DNA of 64,000 bases from an uncultured Pelagibacteraceae bacterium (GCA_902590395.1 CACIWQ010000001.1:106768-170767); one strand, 5' to 3'. Shown: positions 20,276-31,604, counted from the stretch's first letter. Numbers and translations are program-made. The notes: generated by a model not told the origin, from the sequence alone.

Positions 20276-21058
20276 TCAAGATTTATATACATTTTGGTAT
20301 GTTGGAAATCTTCTTCTTTTTACATCTTCACAATATTTTTTAACGCTTTTCTCAATAATTTTTCCTACTTTTGAATATTGTTTAACAAATTTTGGTTTAA
20401 TATCGCTTAAACCTATAACATCATCAGTAACCAAAATTTGACCATCACAATACTTTGATGCTCCTATTCCTATGGTAGGTATCGGAATGCTACTAGTAAT
20501 TATTTTTGCTAAACTCTCAATTACACATTCTATTACTATTGCAAAAGCTCCAGATTGCGAAAGTGCTATTGCATCTTTTAAAATTTGTTTTCTCTGACTG
20601 GGAATTTTTCCTTTTAACTTATATCTATTTGATGATTGTGGTAATAATCCTATATGTCCCATTACAGGTATTTTATTTTTTGTAAGGTGCTTAATTATAT
20701 AAGTTAATTTTTTACCACCTTCTAGTTTTATAGCATCACATTTTGTTTCCTTAATTATTTTTTTTGCATTTTTATAAGCCTCATTTTTATTTTTGTAAGT
20801 TTTATAAGGCATGTCAAAAACAACTAAACTTTTTTTTGCATGTTGTTTTACAAACTTGGCATGAAGTATCATTGTTTCCATTTTAACTTCTTTGGTAGTT
20901 TTCATGCCATACAAAACCATACCTAGTGAGTCACCTACTAAAATTATATCGCAGTATTTATCAAGGATTTTTGTAATAGGTTTTGAGTATGCTGTTAAAC
21001 ATGTAATTGGTTTTTTCCCTTTTTTATTTAAAATTTTTTTAATTGTTATTCTTGACAT
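20276..21058 (-). CDS. panB: 3-methyl-2-oxobutanoate hydroxymethyltransferase
   Basis: ITCLTAYSKPITKILD, ILVGDSLGMVLYG, VMGHIGLLPQS, PTIGIGASKYCDGQILVTDDVIGL. Confidence 0.95.
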   Translation of the reverse strand: MSRITIKKILNKKGKKPITCLTAYSKPITKILDKYCDIILVGDSLGMVLYGMKTTKEVKMETMILHAKFVKQHAKKSLVVFDMPYKTYKNKNEAYKNAKKIIKETKCDAIKLEGGKKLTYIIKHLTKNKIPVMGHIGLLPQSSNRYKLKGKIPSQRKQILKDAIALSQSGAFAIVIECVIESLAKIITSSIPIPTIGIGASKYCDGQILVTDDVIGLSDIKPKFVKQYSKVGKIIEKSVKKYCEDVKRRRFPTYQNVYKS

Positions 21059-21530
21059 TTTCAGGAATTAATTTATCTAACTTAGTGCGCATCTCAGATT
21101 CTTTCGAACAAAAAGATTTGCAAACTATATTAAATTTTTCAAGTAACTCTTCAGCTTCGGAATAGTTTGATTGTTTAATTTTTAGCAAGGTTAACATGTA
21201 AATAGCTTCATCATTTTGAGGATTAAGCAGAAGTACATTATTTAAATTAATTTCTTGTTCTTTTTCATTATCCTTATTTCTAAAGATTTTTGCTAAATAT
21301 AAGTATGAGCGCTCATTTTTAGGATTAAATACTATGTCTTTTTCAAAAAAAAATTTAGATTCGTCAAATTCATTCTTTTCAAACAGGGTTTTTCCTTCGT
21401 CAAAATAATCGTCTTTTACAGAAAATGTAACCGTTGTAAAAAGCAAATATATAATTGTAATTTTTAAGAAAAAATAGATTTTATTCATAATCATAATTCG
21501 AAATTTGATAGATAATACATTATGTATCAT
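21039..21530 (-). CDS. Secreted or membrane-anchored TPR-repeat protein (start uncertain)
   Basis: N-terminal hydrophobic segment, TPR-like repeats (AKIFRNKDNEKEQEINLNNVLLLNPQNDEAIYMLTLLKIKQSNYSEAEELLEKF). Confidence 0.6.
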   Translation of the reverse strand: MIHNVLSIKFRIMIMNKIYFFLKITIIYLLFTTVTFSVKDDYFDEGKTLFEKNEFDESKFFFEKDIVFNPKNERSYLYLAKIFRNKDNEKEQEINLNNVLLLNPQNDEAIYMLTLLKIKQSNYSEAEELLEKFNIVCKSFCSKESEMRTKLDKLIPENVKNNN

Positions 21531-21553
21531 ACTTTATAAAAGTTAAATTATTT

Positions 21554-22162
21554 TTAAAGAACTCCTTTACAATAAATATAAATTTCTTTGGACTCTTTTT
21601 TGCTAGACGAAGGTTTGTATTTAACTACTTTTTTAAAGCATTTGTTAGCTTTTTCATTAATTTCAGCAAATATAGATCCCATAAACAGCTTTGATAAAAA
21701 TACTCCATCATTATGCAAAATATTTCTAGCAAGATCCATTGCTTTTAAACAAAGTTCCCCAGTATTATAAGAATCAAGATTTTTATTACCCGTAGTATTT
21801 GTTGCCATATCAGACAAAACTACATCAATTTTACTAAAATATTTTTTTATTTTCTCTTGGATCTCATTTTCAGAAAAATCTCCTTTTATAAAATCGATAT
21901 TATTAATTTTGTCCATTGGTTGAATATCGATAGCTAAAATTTTTCCTTTGTTTATTTCTTTTTTAGCTACTTGAGACCAACCTCCAGGAGAAGATCCCAA
22001 ATCTAATAAATTGGTGTTGTTTCTTAAAAACTTAAATTTTTTATTCATTTCAATTAACTTGAATGCTGATCTTGATCTATAACCATAAATTTTTGATTTT
22101 ATAAAAAAAGGATCTCTTTTTTTTTTGTTGAGCCAGTCTTTTGAAATTTTATTTTTTTTCAA
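21554..22162 (-). CDS. rlmE: 23S rRNA (uridine2552-2'-O)-methyltransferase
   Basis: YRSRSAFKLIEMNKKF, LLDLGSSPGGWSQVA, VLSDMATNTTGNKNLD. Confidence 0.95.
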   Translation of the reverse strand: MKKNKISKDWLNKKKRDPFFIKSKIYGYRSRSAFKLIEMNKKFKFLRNNTNLLDLGSSPGGWSQVAKKEINKGKILAIDIQPMDKINNIDFIKGDFSENEIQEKIKKYFSKIDVVLSDMATNTTGNKNLDSYNTGELCLKAMDLARNILHNDGVFLSKLFMGSIFAEINEKANKCFKKVVKYKPSSSKKESKEIYIYCKGVL

Positions 22163-22177
22163 TTAATTATTTTAATT

Positions 22178-22975
22178 TTATAAAATATCTTCTACTTCTT
22201 CTTCTTCTTCAGTATTTATTTTTACTTCTTTATTTTTTTTATTATAATGGAAATAGCTTATCGGAATTAATATTATATAAACTAAGCCGCTTAAAAATAA
22301 TGTTTCGAAGGTATAAAAAATTAAAAGACTTACATAAACTCCAATACCTAATAATAAAAATATAGCTAGGTTTCTTGGTATTACAATTCTTTTTAAAGAA
22401 TAGGTTGGAATTTTACTAACCATCAAAATAGACGTTAACAAAATTGCGATAGAGCTTAAAACAGCATAGTTTTCAAATTGAATTAAGCCGCTTAAATTTA
22501 ATATAAGCGGAAGTAATACTAAACCAGCGGCTGCAGGAGACGGAACCCCTTCAAAAAAATTTATTTTCCATGGTTCGTTTTCTTCGATAACTGTAAGATT
22601 AAATCTAGCAAGACGAAGTGCGCAGCATACTGCATAAATTAAAACTAGCATCCACCCTAAATTTCCAATTTCATTTAAAGCCCAGAAATACATTATAAAA
22701 CCTGGCGCAACTCCAAAACTAATCACGTCGGTAAGTGAATCTAATTCTTTTCCTACTTTAGATGCACCTTTTATCAAACGAGCCACTCTACCATCTAAAG
22801 TATCAAGTATTGCTGCAAAGCCAATTGCAATTATTGCCATAGCGTAATTTGTGTCTAGAGCAAACTTTATAGAGCTTAACCCCAAACAAACACCAAATAT
22901 TGTTAAAGTATTTGGTAACAATGATCTGGAATTTTTTTTAGAAATAAGTTTAAATTCTTTTTTGTTTTCAAGCAT
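22178..22975 (-). CDS. pssA: CDP-diacylglycerol-serine O-phosphatidyltransferase
   Basis: CDP-alcohol phosphatidyltransferase motif DTLDGRVARLIKGASKVGKELDSLTDVISFG; start set at ATG 22975 so it does not overlap psd. Confidence 0.94.
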   Translation of the reverse strand: MLENKKEFKLISKKNSRSLLPNTLTIFGVCLGLSSIKFALDTNYAMAIIAIGFAAILDTLDGRVARLIKGASKVGKELDSLTDVISFGVAPGFIMYFWALNEIGNLGWMLVLIYAVCCALRLARFNLTVIEENEPWKINFFEGVPSPAAAGLVLLPLILNLSGLIQFENYAVLSSIAILLTSILMVSKIPTYSLKRIVIPRNLAIFLLLGIGVYVSLLIFYTFETLFLSGLVYIILIPISYFHYNKKNKEVKINTEEEEEVEDIL

Positions 22976-22979
22976 ACTT

Positions 22980-23630
22980 TTATTTTTTAAATGCAAGCAA
23001 GGTTTCTCCTGCAACTGTATTTTGTCCTTTACATACTAATAGATTATAATTTTCAAAATATAAATCAACTCTGCTACCAAATCTAATTATACCAAATCTG
23101 TCTCCTTGGTTAATTGTGTCACCCTCTTTCGCATCACAAACTATTCTTCTTGCAATCAGACCTGCTATTTGAACAACCACTAATTCTTCCCCCTTTAAAT
23201 TTTTGTATTTTAAATAATTTCTCTCATTTTCTTCGCTAGCCTTATCAAGAGTTGCGTTTATATATTTTCCGGGTTTGTAAAATATTTCTGATATTGTCCC
23301 GCTACAAGGTATTCTGTTTACATGACAACAAAGGACATCCATAAAAATACTTATTCTGGTAAATTTTTTTCCTTCCAAGCCTAATTCTTTGGGGCCATTT
23401 GCTTCTACTATTTGTGTTATTTTTCCATCTGCTGGACTAACTAAGTAGTTTTCATCCTTAATGGGAAATCTTTCAGGATCCCTAAAAAAATAGTAAACCC
23501 ATATCGTAATAATTAAACTTAGCAAACCTAAGTAGTTATTAAATAATAACAGGACAAATGTTGTTACAGCAGCTATACCAACAAATCTATATCCTTCCTT
23601 ATGAAGTTTTTGGACTATAAAATCTAGCAT
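22980..23630 (-). CDS. psd: Phosphatidylserine decarboxylase (short proenzyme)
   Basis: VSPADGKITQI, DVLCCHVNRIPCSG, and C-terminal RFGSRVDLYF where the GS processing site is expected. Confidence 0.95.
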   Translation of the reverse strand: MLDFIVQKLHKEGYRFVGIAAVTTFVLLLFNNYLGLLSLIITIWVYYFFRDPERFPIKDENYLVSPADGKITQIVEANGPKELGLEGKKFTRISIFMDVLCCHVNRIPCSGTISEIFYKPGKYINATLDKASEENERNYLKYKNLKGEELVVVQIAGLIARRIVCDAKEGDTINQGDRFGIIRFGSRVDLYFENYNLLVCKGQNTVAGETLLAFKK

Positions 23631-23704
23631 AATTAAAAACTTTGTAATTTTAAGTTAATATGTATATTTAAGAATTTAATTCAATTAATAAAAAATTAAA
23701 ATTA

Positions 23705-24919
23705 ATGGCCAAAATTAAAGTAAAAAACCCAATTGTTGAGCTAGATGGTGATGAAATGACCAGGATAATATGGGATTTTATTAAAAAAAAACTAATTTTT
23801 CCATATTTGGATATTGATATTAAATATTATGACCTCGGCATCAAAAGTCGCGACAAAACTTCTGACAAAATTACCATAGAGAGCGCTAACGCTATAAAAA
23901 AAATTGGAGTTGGTATTAAATGCGCAACAATCACCCCGGACGAAAACCGAGTAGAAGAATTTAAATTGAAAAAAATGTGGAGATCTCCAAATGGAACGAT
24001 TAGAAATATTTTGGGTGGAACTGTTTTTCGTGAGCCGATAATTTGTAAAAATATTCCAAAATTAGTTCCGAGTTGGACAAACCCTATCGTAATCGGAAGA
24101 CATGCATTTGGCGATCAATACAGAGCTACGGATTTTAAAGTTCCAGGCAAAGGCAAGTTAGAAATGAAATGGACCTCAGAAGATGGTAAAGAAAAAAAAG
24201 AATTTGAAGTTTTTAACTTTAATGGTCCTGGCGTTGCACTATCAATGTACAATTTAGATCAATCAATTACAGATTTTGCTAGAGCGTGTATGAACTATGG
24301 GCTTAACAGAAAATGGCCTGTTTATCTTTCTACAAAAAATACAATTTTAAAAAGCTACGATGGAAGATTTAAAGATCTTTTTCAAGAAGTTTATGAAAAA
24401 GAATTCAAAAAAAAATTTGATGAAAGATCTATTACATACGAACATAGACTTATAGACGATATGGTAGCTTGTGCGCTTAAATGGAATGGAAATTACATAT
24501 GGGCCTGTAAAAATTATGACGGAGATGTTCAGTCAGATACAATTGCTCAAGGTTTTGGTTCACTTGGATTAATGACTAGTGTTTTAATGTCACCTGACGG
24601 TAAAATCATGGAATCTGAAGCGGCACATGGTACGGTAACTAGACATTATAGATTACACCAGGAAGGTAAGGAAACTTCAACTAATCCTATAGCTTCTATT
24701 TTTGCATGGGCTCGTGGTTTGTATCATAGAGGAAAATTAGATGACAATGAAGATTTAAAGAAGTTTGTCAAAACTTTAGAAAAAGTTTGTGTACAAACTG
24801 TTGAGAAGGGCTCTATGACCAAAGACTTGGCAGTGCTAGTTGGTAAAAATCAAAAATACTTAACCACAAATCAATTTTTAGAAGTAATAGATTCTAATTT
24901 AAAAAAAAGTCTTAATTAA
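23705..24919 (+). CDS. icd: NADP-dependent isocitrate dehydrogenase (homodimeric type)
   Basis: [72 protein letters not shown]. Confidence 0.97.
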   Translation: MAKIKVKNPIVELDGDEMTRIIWDFIKKKLIFPYLDIDIKYYDLGIKSRDKTSDKITIESANAIKKIGVGIKCATITPDENRVEEFKLKKMWRSPNGTIRNILGGTVFREPIICKNIPKLVPSWTNPIVIGRHAFGDQYRATDFKVPGKGKLEMKWTSEDGKEKKEFEVFNFNGPGVALSMYNLDQSITDFARACMNYGLNRKWPVYLSTKNTILKSYDGRFKDLFQEVYEKEFKKKFDERSITYEHRLIDDMVACALKWNGNYIWACKNYDGDVQSDTIAQGFGSLGLMTSVLMSPDGKIMESEAAHGTVTRHYRLHQEGKETSTNPIASIFAWARGLYHRGKLDDNEDLKKFVKTLEKVCVQTVEKGSMTKDLAVLVGKNQKYLTTNQFLEVIDSNLKKSLN

Positions 24920-27587
24920 TTTTTTTACTTACAGCGTTAAAAGCATCTTCAATTTTATCTTTGTTATATCCACCTGCTTGTGCAAAGTCTTTTCTGCCTC
25001 CACCACCCTTGCCACCAATAACTTCTGAAGCAATTTTTACAAGTGAAACAGCATCATATTTTTTTGTTAATTCATTAGTTATTCCAACAGCAACACCAAC
25101 CTTATCTTCAAAAGTAGAAAACCCAACCACAATACCTTCCTTAATTTCTTTTTTACTTTGGTCCACTATATTTCTTAGTTCTTTTGATGGAAAGTCAGTA
25201 AGAACTTGATGCCTTAAAGTAAATGATCCCATTTTTTTATCCTTAATAATATTCTTATTTTTGTCTTTAATTATGTTTTGAATTTTTATTTTATCTAACT
25301 GCTTGTTTAAATTTTTGATATTTTCAGATAGATCAGAATCTTCTTTATAATCTGGCTTGGCTTTATATTTTGATAATTCTTTCTTAATTAAATCCAATTG
25401 TTCTTTTAAATTTTTTTCTTTTAAAGAAGCATCTTTTTTTAATGATTTTTCATAATCCTCTAATTGCTTATCTCGTAAAGCTTCTACTCTTCTAACTCCG
25501 GCAGCAATTGAGGATTGACTAACAATTTTAAATTTTCCAATATCTTTTGTATTTTTTACATGCGTACCGCCACAAAGCTCAGTGGAAAAATATTCGCCGT
25601 TTTCTTTACCCATGGATAAAACCCTAACTTCTTCTCCGTATTTTTCACCAAACATAGCCAGGGCACCCTTTGCTACGGCTTCTTTTGGGGTCATAATTCT
25701 AGTTTTAACATCAGCAGCTGTACTTACCATTTCATTTACATATTTCTCAATTTTTTCTATTTCCTTTTTTTCAATGGGTTTATTGTGACTAAAATCAAAC
25801 CTAAGTTTTTCAGGACTAACCAATGATCCTTTTTGAGTAACATGTTTGCCAAGAGTTCTTCGTAAAGCTTCATGGAGTAAATGTGTAGCAGAATGATAAG
25901 CTCTAGCATTATTTCTTCTATTAACATCGATTTCTAGATTTACAGTTTCATTAACTTTTAAAGATCCTTTTTTAACTTTTCCATAATGAACATGAAGATC
26001 TTCCATTTTTTTTTGAGTATCTTTAATAAAAATTTCACAACTATTAGAAGAAATTATTCCCTGATCGCCGACTTGACCTCCGGATTCAGCATAAAATGGT
26101 GTTTGGTTAGTTATTATTTCAACTTCATCACCTGTTTTTACTTCGTTAACAAAATCTTTACCTATTGATAATTTAAGTATAACTCCTTCCAATTTATTAA
26201 ACTCATATCCTAAAAATTCTGTAGGTTTGAGATGCTCTCTAACTTTAAACCATTTTTTTTCTAATGATTTATCACCAGATCCTTTCCAGTTAGCTCTTGC
26301 TAGCTTTTTGCTTTTTTCCATTTCTCTGTCAAAACCAGCATTATCAATTTTTATATTTTTATTTTTTAAAATATCTGCAGTAAGATCTAGTGGAAATCCA
26401 TAAGTGTCGTATAATTTAAAAGCAACTTCACCGGGAAAAGAATTATTTTTTACTTTATTTAAATTTTCATTCAAAATTTCTATTCCTCTTTTGAGTAACG
26501 ATGAAAATTTTTCTTCTTCAGTTTTTAATGTCTCAGTAATTAAAGGCTCTGACATCTTTAGTTCTGGATAAGAGTCAGACATTTCTTTAATCAAAGTTGG
26601 TATCATTTTGTAAAAAATTGGTTCTCTGCTTCCCAAAGTGTGTGAATGTCTCATGCCTCTTCTCATTATTCTTCTCAGGACATATCCTCTGCCTTCATTT
26701 GAAGGTAAAACTCCTTCTGCAATCAAAAATGCACTAGCTCGAAGATGATCTGCTATAACTCTATGACTAGATATATTTTCTGTAGTTACTTTCGTTTTAG
26801 TCAAATTTGAAGAAGCTTCGATTAAAGTTTTAAAATGATCCGTTGCATAATTATCATGTGTCCCTTGAAGTAACGCTGAAATTCTTTCTAAACCCATTCC
26901 AGTATCAACTGATGGTTTAGGAAGATTTATTCTTTTATCTTTTGAAATCTGTTCAAATTGCATAAATACTAGATTCCATATTTCTATAAAACGATCTCCG
27001 TCTTGATCTTTGCTCCCTGGGGGCCCGCCTTTTAGATGATCTCCATGATCATAAAATATTTCAGAACATGGGCCGCATGGACCTAAATCTCCCATTGACC
27101 AAAAATTATCACTTGTGGATATTTTGTAAATTCTACTTTCTGGTAGACCAGCAATTTTTTTCCATAGATCAAAAGCTTCTTTATCTTCTGAAAATACGCT
27201 CACACAAAGTTTATCTTTTGATATTTTAAATTCTTTAGTTATTAGGTTCCACGCTAATTCAATTGCAACATCTTTAAAATAATCACCGAATGAAAAATTT
27301 CCTAACATTTCAAAAAATGTATGATGTCTTGGTGTATAACCTACGTTTTCTAGATCATTATGTTTACCGCCAGCTCTAACACATTTTTGAGAAGTGACTG
27401 CTCTATTATAATTTCTTTTTTCAAGACCTGTAAAAACATTTTTAAACTGAACCATTCCAGAATTAGTAAACATTAAAGTTGGATCATTGCTTGGCACTAA
27501 GTTGCTTGATTCAACTATCTTATGTTTCTTATCTGAAAAGTAATTTAAAAATGATTTTCTCACATTTTTTAATGTTTTTTCAGCCAT
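24912..27587 (-). CDS. alaS: Alanine-tRNA ligase
   Basis: [54 protein letters not shown]. Confidence 0.98.
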   Translation of the reverse strand: MAEKTLKNVRKSFLNYFSDKKHKIVESSNLVPSNDPTLMFTNSGMVQFKNVFTGLEKRNYNRAVTSQKCVRAGGKHNDLENVGYTPRHHTFFEMLGNFSFGDYFKDVAIELAWNLITKEFKISKDKLCVSVFSEDKEAFDLWKKIAGLPESRIYKISTSDNFWSMGDLGPCGPCSEIFYDHGDHLKGGPPGSKDQDGDRFIEIWNLVFMQFEQISKDKRINLPKPSVDTGMGLERISALLQGTHDNYATDHFKTLIEASSNLTKTKVTTENISSHRVIADHLRASAFLIAEGVLPSNEGRGYVLRRIMRRGMRHSHTLGSREPIFYKMIPTLIKEMSDSYPELKMSEPLITETLKTEEEKFSSLLKRGIEILNENLNKVKNNSFPGEVAFKLYDTYGFPLDLTADILKNKNIKIDNAGFDREMEKSKKLARANWKGSGDKSLEKKWFKVREHLKPTEFLGYEFNKLEGVILKLSIGKDFVNEVKTGDEVEIITNQTPFYAESGGQVGDQGIISSNSCEIFIKDTQKKMEDLHVHYGKVKKGSLKVNETVNLEIDVNRRNNARAYHSATHLLHEALRRTLGKHVTQKGSLVSPEKLRFDFSHNKPIEKKEIEKIEKYVNEMVSTAADVKTRIMTPKEAVAKGALAMFGEKYGEEVRVLSMGKENGEYFSTELCGGTHVKNTKDIGKFKIVSQSSIAAGVRRVEALRDKQLEDYEKSLKKDASLKEKNLKEQLDLIKKELSKYKAKPDYKEDSDLSENIKNLNKQLDKIKIQNIIKDKNKNIIKDKKMGSFTLRHQVLTDFPSKELRNIVDQSKKEIKEGIVVGFSTFEDKVGVAVGITNELTKKYDAVSLVKIASEVIGGKGGGGRKDFAQAGGYNKDKIEDAFNAVSKKIN

Positions 27588-27629
27588 CTATCTTATAAAT
27601 ACAGTTTTTTATAATGATGTCTAGACGGG

Positions 27630-27659
27630 AAGAAAGGCGCCTAAATTGGCGCCTTTCTT
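27630..27659 (-). terminator. GC-rich perfect hairpin downstream of recA (candidate terminator)
   Basis: AAGAAAGGCGCC-TAAATT-GGCGCCTTTCTT: 12-bp perfect inverted repeat with a 6-nt loop in the recA-alaS gap. Confidence 0.8.
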
Positions 27660-27682
27660 AAGAGAGTGATGAGCTTAACTAT

Positions 27683-28777
27683 TTAATCTTTTTTGGGATT
27701 ATCTGTTTTTACTACTGGATTTCCTTCAATTTTCTTAGAAATTAAACCAGCTTTGGTCCTAATAGCCATTTCGATTTCTGCAGCAATTTTAGGATTTGTT
27801 TCAAGGAAAATTTTGGCATTTTCTCTTCCTTGACCAATTTTTTCACCTTTGTAAGCATACCATGCACCGGATTTTTCCACTACATCGGCTTTTGCACCCA
27901 GGTCTATTAATTCACCTGACTTACTTATTCCTTTGCCGTACATAAGATCAAATTCAACGACTTTGAATGGAGGCGAAACTTTATTTTTAACTACCTTTAC
28001 TCTTGTTGAGTTACCAATAATTTGTTCTTTTTCCTTAATCGCTCCTATTCTCCTGATGTCCATTCTAACTGAAGAATAAAATTTTAATGCGTTACCTCCT
28101 GATGTAGTTTCGGGATTTCCAAACATAATTCCAATCTTCATTCTAATTTGGTTAATAAAAATAACCATAGTATTAGTTTTTGCTATTGAGCTAGTCAATT
28201 TTCTAAGAGCTTGACTCATCAATCTAGACTGTAAGCCCACATGATGATCTCCCATCTCACCTTCTAGCTCTGCTCTTGGCGTTAAAGCAGCTACTGAATC
28301 AACCACTAAAACTGAAATAGATCCAGATTTAATTAATGTATCTGCTATCTCTAGCGCCTGTTCGCCTGTATCTGGCTGAGAAATTAAAAGTTCTTCTGTT
28401 TTAACACCTAATTTTTTTGCATAAACAGGGTCTAACGCATGTTCAGCATCAACAAACCCGCAAATTCCACCAACTTTTTGAGCTTCTGCTACTACCTGCA
28501 ACGCTAGTGTTGTTTTTCCAGATGATTCTGGACCATAAATTTCTACGATTCTTCCTTTTGGTAGCCCCCCTATTCCAAGAGCTAAATCTAAACTTAAAGA
28601 TCCTGTTGAAATAGACTCGATGTCCAAGGCAGTTTTTTGGCCAAGTTTCATTACTGAGCCTTTTCCAAAATTGTCGTCTATTTGACTTATAGCTGCTTCC
28701 AAAGCTTTAGCTTTTTCTTTACTTTCTACTTCTTGATTTTTGCCTGATTTTACTATTTTTAAGTTATTTTTAGTCAT
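27683..28777 (-). CDS. recA: Recombinase RecA
   Basis: [69 protein letters not shown]. Confidence 0.99.
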   Translation of the reverse strand: MTKNNLKIVKSGKNQEVESKEKAKALEAAISQIDDNFGKGSVMKLGQKTALDIESISTGSLSLDLALGIGGLPKGRIVEIYGPESSGKTTLALQVVAEAQKVGGICGFVDAEHALDPVYAKKLGVKTEELLISQPDTGEQALEIADTLIKSGSISVLVVDSVAALTPRAELEGEMGDHHVGLQSRLMSQALRKLTSSIAKTNTMVIFINQIRMKIGIMFGNPETTSGGNALKFYSSVRMDIRRIGAIKEKEQIIGNSTRVKVVKNKVSPPFKVVEFDLMYGKGISKSGELIDLGAKADVVEKSGAWYAYKGEKIGQGRENAKIFLETNPKIAAEIEMAIRTKAGLISKKIEGNPVVKTDNPKKD

Positions 28778-28825
28778 AATTTACCTTTTTTTTTAAAATT
28801 TATTTAACGAATCATACTTACAAAT

Positions 28826-28840
28826 GTACACATTTTGTTC
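28826..28840 (-). promoter_or_regulatory. Candidate LexA/SOS box upstream of recA
   Basis: In recA orientation GAACAAAATGTGTAC (GAAC-N7-GTAC), one mismatch to the alphaproteobacterial GAAC-N7-GAAC/GTTC-N7-GTTC operator; about 49 bp from the start codon. Confidence 0.5.
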
Positions 28841-28903
28841 TTTTTATCAATAGTTAATAAAATGCAGCAAAAATGCTGTTTTTGCTAATAAATACTCCAT
28901 TGT

Positions 28904-30184
28904 TTACTGTTTCAAATTTAAATGTTCGGCTGTCAAACGACCTATGGATGACAAAAGATCGAATTGAGTTATAAGAAAATTTCTTTCAGAGGTAGCTAAA
29001 TTTATTCTTGAATTTAATAAAATGGTTCTAGATTGAATTACCTCTAATGTAGTCCTACTACCTCCAGACTCGTATTCTAAAGTAATACCTTCGTTTGCTA
29101 TTTCTGCTGCCTTCACTTGTGATCTAATTGAATCTAAAACACTTTTGGAAGATTGGTAATTGGACCAAGCGTTGGCCACTGTTATCTCTACAGTTTTTTT
29201 GGTGTCTTCAAGTAAAAGTTCTTTTTGGTTTCTTAACTCTTGAGCTTTTTTTAAATTAAAATAGTTGCTACCACCAGCAAACAAAGGCCACGTTGCTGTA
29301 GCCTTTAATGTTTGTTGAGTCCTGTCTTTTATAGTTGCACTCATATCTTCTTGTTCCGCAACTTTGTAAGATAAAGTTGCAGTAGGTGAAAGATCTGAAC
29401 CAGCAATTACAACATCTAATTTAGATTGTTTATATTCTAACGAGGCTATTTGTAAGTCTGGATTTTCTATTTTAGATATATTATAAGCTGCCGCTAAGCT
29501 TTCGGGTAAAGATAAATTTATTTTTTTTACCTCCTGTATGCTATCTAAAGGTTTTTTTCCAATTATTTTTTCAAAATTAGCTTTACTAGTAACTAAATCA
29601 TTCTGAGCAGCTATTAACTGAGCATTTGCACCAGCAAGTGAAGATTCTGATTGGGCCAGATCTGTTAGGCTTATTTCACCCTTTTCTAGTCTGTTTTGAT
29701 CAGTTTCAACTTGTCTTTCTAATAAATCTATATTTAATAAATTTATATTTACCTTTTCTTTATTAAGCAACAGCTCGGTATGAGCTTTGGCAGCTTCCAG
29801 TAAAATTTCTTGTTCTGTTTTTTTAAGTTTGAACTCTGCTAAAATTTGTCCTTGTTTCTTTTTATTATAATTTGCGACGCCACTAAGGCCTTGAAATATT
29901 TTTTGTTCCACGAGTATAGACTGTTCTGAGGGTTCAAAATTTGACTCGGCTCCTTGTGTATTGTCTTGTTCACTAACATATCCTGAAATTGTTACACTTG
30001 GTAAAAATTCACTTACAGACTCTCTTTTTTCTTGTTTTGAAGCTCGCATGTTAGCTCTTTCTGCATTTAATTTAGGATTATTTAGATATGCAGAATTTAA
30101 AGAATCGAACAAAGTATTTGCTCTAGAATCACTGAAGTTCAGTGTAAACATAACAATTAATATAATTTTAAAAAAATTTTTCAT
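28904..30184 (-). CDS. tolC: TolC-family outer membrane efflux protein
   Basis: Signal peptide; TolC-type repeats (LFDSLNSAYLNNPKLNAERANMRASKQ; LAAAYNISKIENPDLQIASLEYKQSKLDV). Confidence 0.92.
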   Translation of the reverse strand: MKNFFKIILIVMFTLNFSDSRANTLFDSLNSAYLNNPKLNAERANMRASKQEKRESVSEFLPSVTISGYVSEQDNTQGAESNFEPSEQSILVEQKIFQGLSGVANYNKKKQGQILAEFKLKKTEQEILLEAAKAHTELLLNKEKVNINLLNIDLLERQVETDQNRLEKGEISLTDLAQSESSLAGANAQLIAAQNDLVTSKANFEKIIGKKPLDSIQEVKKINLSLPESLAAAYNISKIENPDLQIASLEYKQSKLDVVIAGSDLSPTATLSYKVAEQEDMSATIKDRTQQTLKATATWPLFAGGSNYFNLKKAQELRNQKELLLEDTKKTVEITVANAWSNYQSSKSVLDSIRSQVKAAEIANEGITLEYESGGSRTTLEVIQSRTILLNSRINLATSERNFLITQFDLLSSIGRLTAEHLNLKQ

Positions 30185-30185
30185 T

Positions 30186-31097
30186 TTAAGTTTTGTATAA
30201 AATTTTTTTTATTTCATGATTTTTTTTTAATAACATAACTACTGATGCAGATTTACTTAAATCTCGGATCATTTGCAAAGTAATTCTTTGATAAAACATT
30301 ATAAAACGTTTTATCTCTTCATAATTCATTATTTTGTTACTTTTTCTAAATTTTTTTCTTAATTTATCTTCTTGCAAAAGTCTCCACTTTAAAACCATAT
30401 TAAAATTTGGAACTTTAATAAAAATAAAATGATCAATCATGGAGAAAAGTTTTTTATACTCATTTTTTAGTTTTTGATTTACATATTTCCTCCATTTTAA
30501 ATCTTTATCTTCATTTTTTTCAAGAACGTTTATTGGTCTTTTAACTAAAGAATTTGATTGAGCTTTTGCGCCCACACACCATCCTTCCAAAATTACTATT
30601 TCAGGTTTTGTGTTTATTTGTGAAAAATATTTACTTTTTATGCGATCATCTATTGATTTATCAAACTTTGGTAATTTGAATTTTCTAAATTTATTAATTT
30701 TAATATTTTTAAAAAATTTTATTATTAAATTAATATCGTGTGTTCCGGGAACACCTCTCGTTTTAAATAATGGATGTATTTTTTCTGATAATCTCTTACG
30801 TTGATTTAGAGTCTTATAAAAATCATCTATTGAGCTTACATAAACCTTCCTTTTAAAATAATTTTTCATTATAATTTTTAATATCTTGCTTATAGTGGTT
30901 TTACCTGATCCCTGTCCTCCCGAGAGACCTAAAAATAATGTTTTTCCTTTTCTTCTATATTTTTTTTCTATCCAAAATGATACTGGTATATAATAATTTT
31001 TCAAATTTTTTACAGATTGGCTTAAAATCTTTTCTTTCTTTATAAATTTTAAATAATCTTTTTTTACTTTAAAAAAACAATCCTCTATTTTTTTCAT
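30186..31097 (-). CDS. Plant-type D-glycerate 3-kinase-like P-loop kinase (GLYK/Tda10 family)
   Basis: FLGLSGGQGSGKTTISKIL, SIDDFYKTLNQRKRLSEKIHPLFKTRGVPGTHDINL, VILEGWCVGAKAQ. Confidence 0.8.
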   Translation of the reverse strand: MKKIEDCFFKVKKDYLKFIKKEKILSQSVKNLKNYYIPVSFWIEKKYRRKGKTLFLGLSGGQGSGKTTISKILKIIMKNYFKRKVYVSSIDDFYKTLNQRKRLSEKIHPLFKTRGVPGTHDINLIIKFFKNIKINKFRKFKLPKFDKSIDDRIKSKYFSQINTKPEIVILEGWCVGAKAQSNSLVKRPINVLEKNEDKDLKWRKYVNQKLKNEYKKLFSMIDHFIFIKVPNFNMVLKWRLLQEDKLRKKFRKSNKIMNYEEIKRFIMFYQRITLQMIRDLSKSASVVMLLKKNHEIKKILYKT

Positions 31098-31465
31098 TTT
31101 TTTTTATCAAGAGGATGATTGATACCATCATTAATTGTAACATTTTCTAATTCAAATGGGTTTATCCCTTCGACGCATGCTATGTTTATTCCCCATATTT
31201 TTGGGTTTATCCTGGGATTGCTGTGTGTATGAATACCGCAATTTGAACAAAAATAATGTTTCGCTGTTTTTGTATGATATTGATAAAGCTTTAAAAGCTT
31301 TTCTCCTTTTACAACTTTTAAATCATCATACGATCCAATCACTCCTATAATGTATCCCTTTCTTTTACATAAGGAGCAGTTACATCGCATAATTTTTTTA
31401 AATCCTTCTTCTGGTATTCTGACTTGGATCTCTACTCCACTACAATGACAAGTTAGTTTTTTCAT
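31094..31465 (-). CDS. GFA family (glutathione-dependent formaldehyde-activating enzyme-like) zinc protein
   Basis: Cys pattern CHCSGV...CNCSLCKRKG...HYFCSNCGIHTHSNPR. Confidence 0.88.
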   Translation of the reverse strand: MKKLTCHCSGVEIQVRIPEEGFKKIMRCNCSLCKRKGYIIGVIGSYDDLKVVKGEKLLKLYQYHTKTAKHYFCSNCGIHTHSNPRINPKIWGINIACVEGINPFELENVTINDGINHPLDKKK

Positions 31466-31512
31466 TTTTTTAATTTAAATTTTTTAGCACGATTTTCATA
31501 CCTTGGTAATAT

Positions 31513-31521
31513 TTATCCACA
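31513..31521 (+). promoter_or_regulatory. DnaA box (TTATCCACA)
   Basis: Exact match to the TTATCCACA consensus. Confidence 0.5.
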
Positions 31522-31604
31522 GTATAACGAGATCTAGTTTTAATGTTCACGTTTTGATTCAGTTTAGATTCTTCTTTGGACTCAAAATACAACCTATTAG
31601 CTGT

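Noticed and set aside
22190-22215. CTT-type trinucleotide repeat
   Set aside because: Encodes the acidic Glu-rich C-terminus of PssA; short and imperfect, not a separate repeat element.
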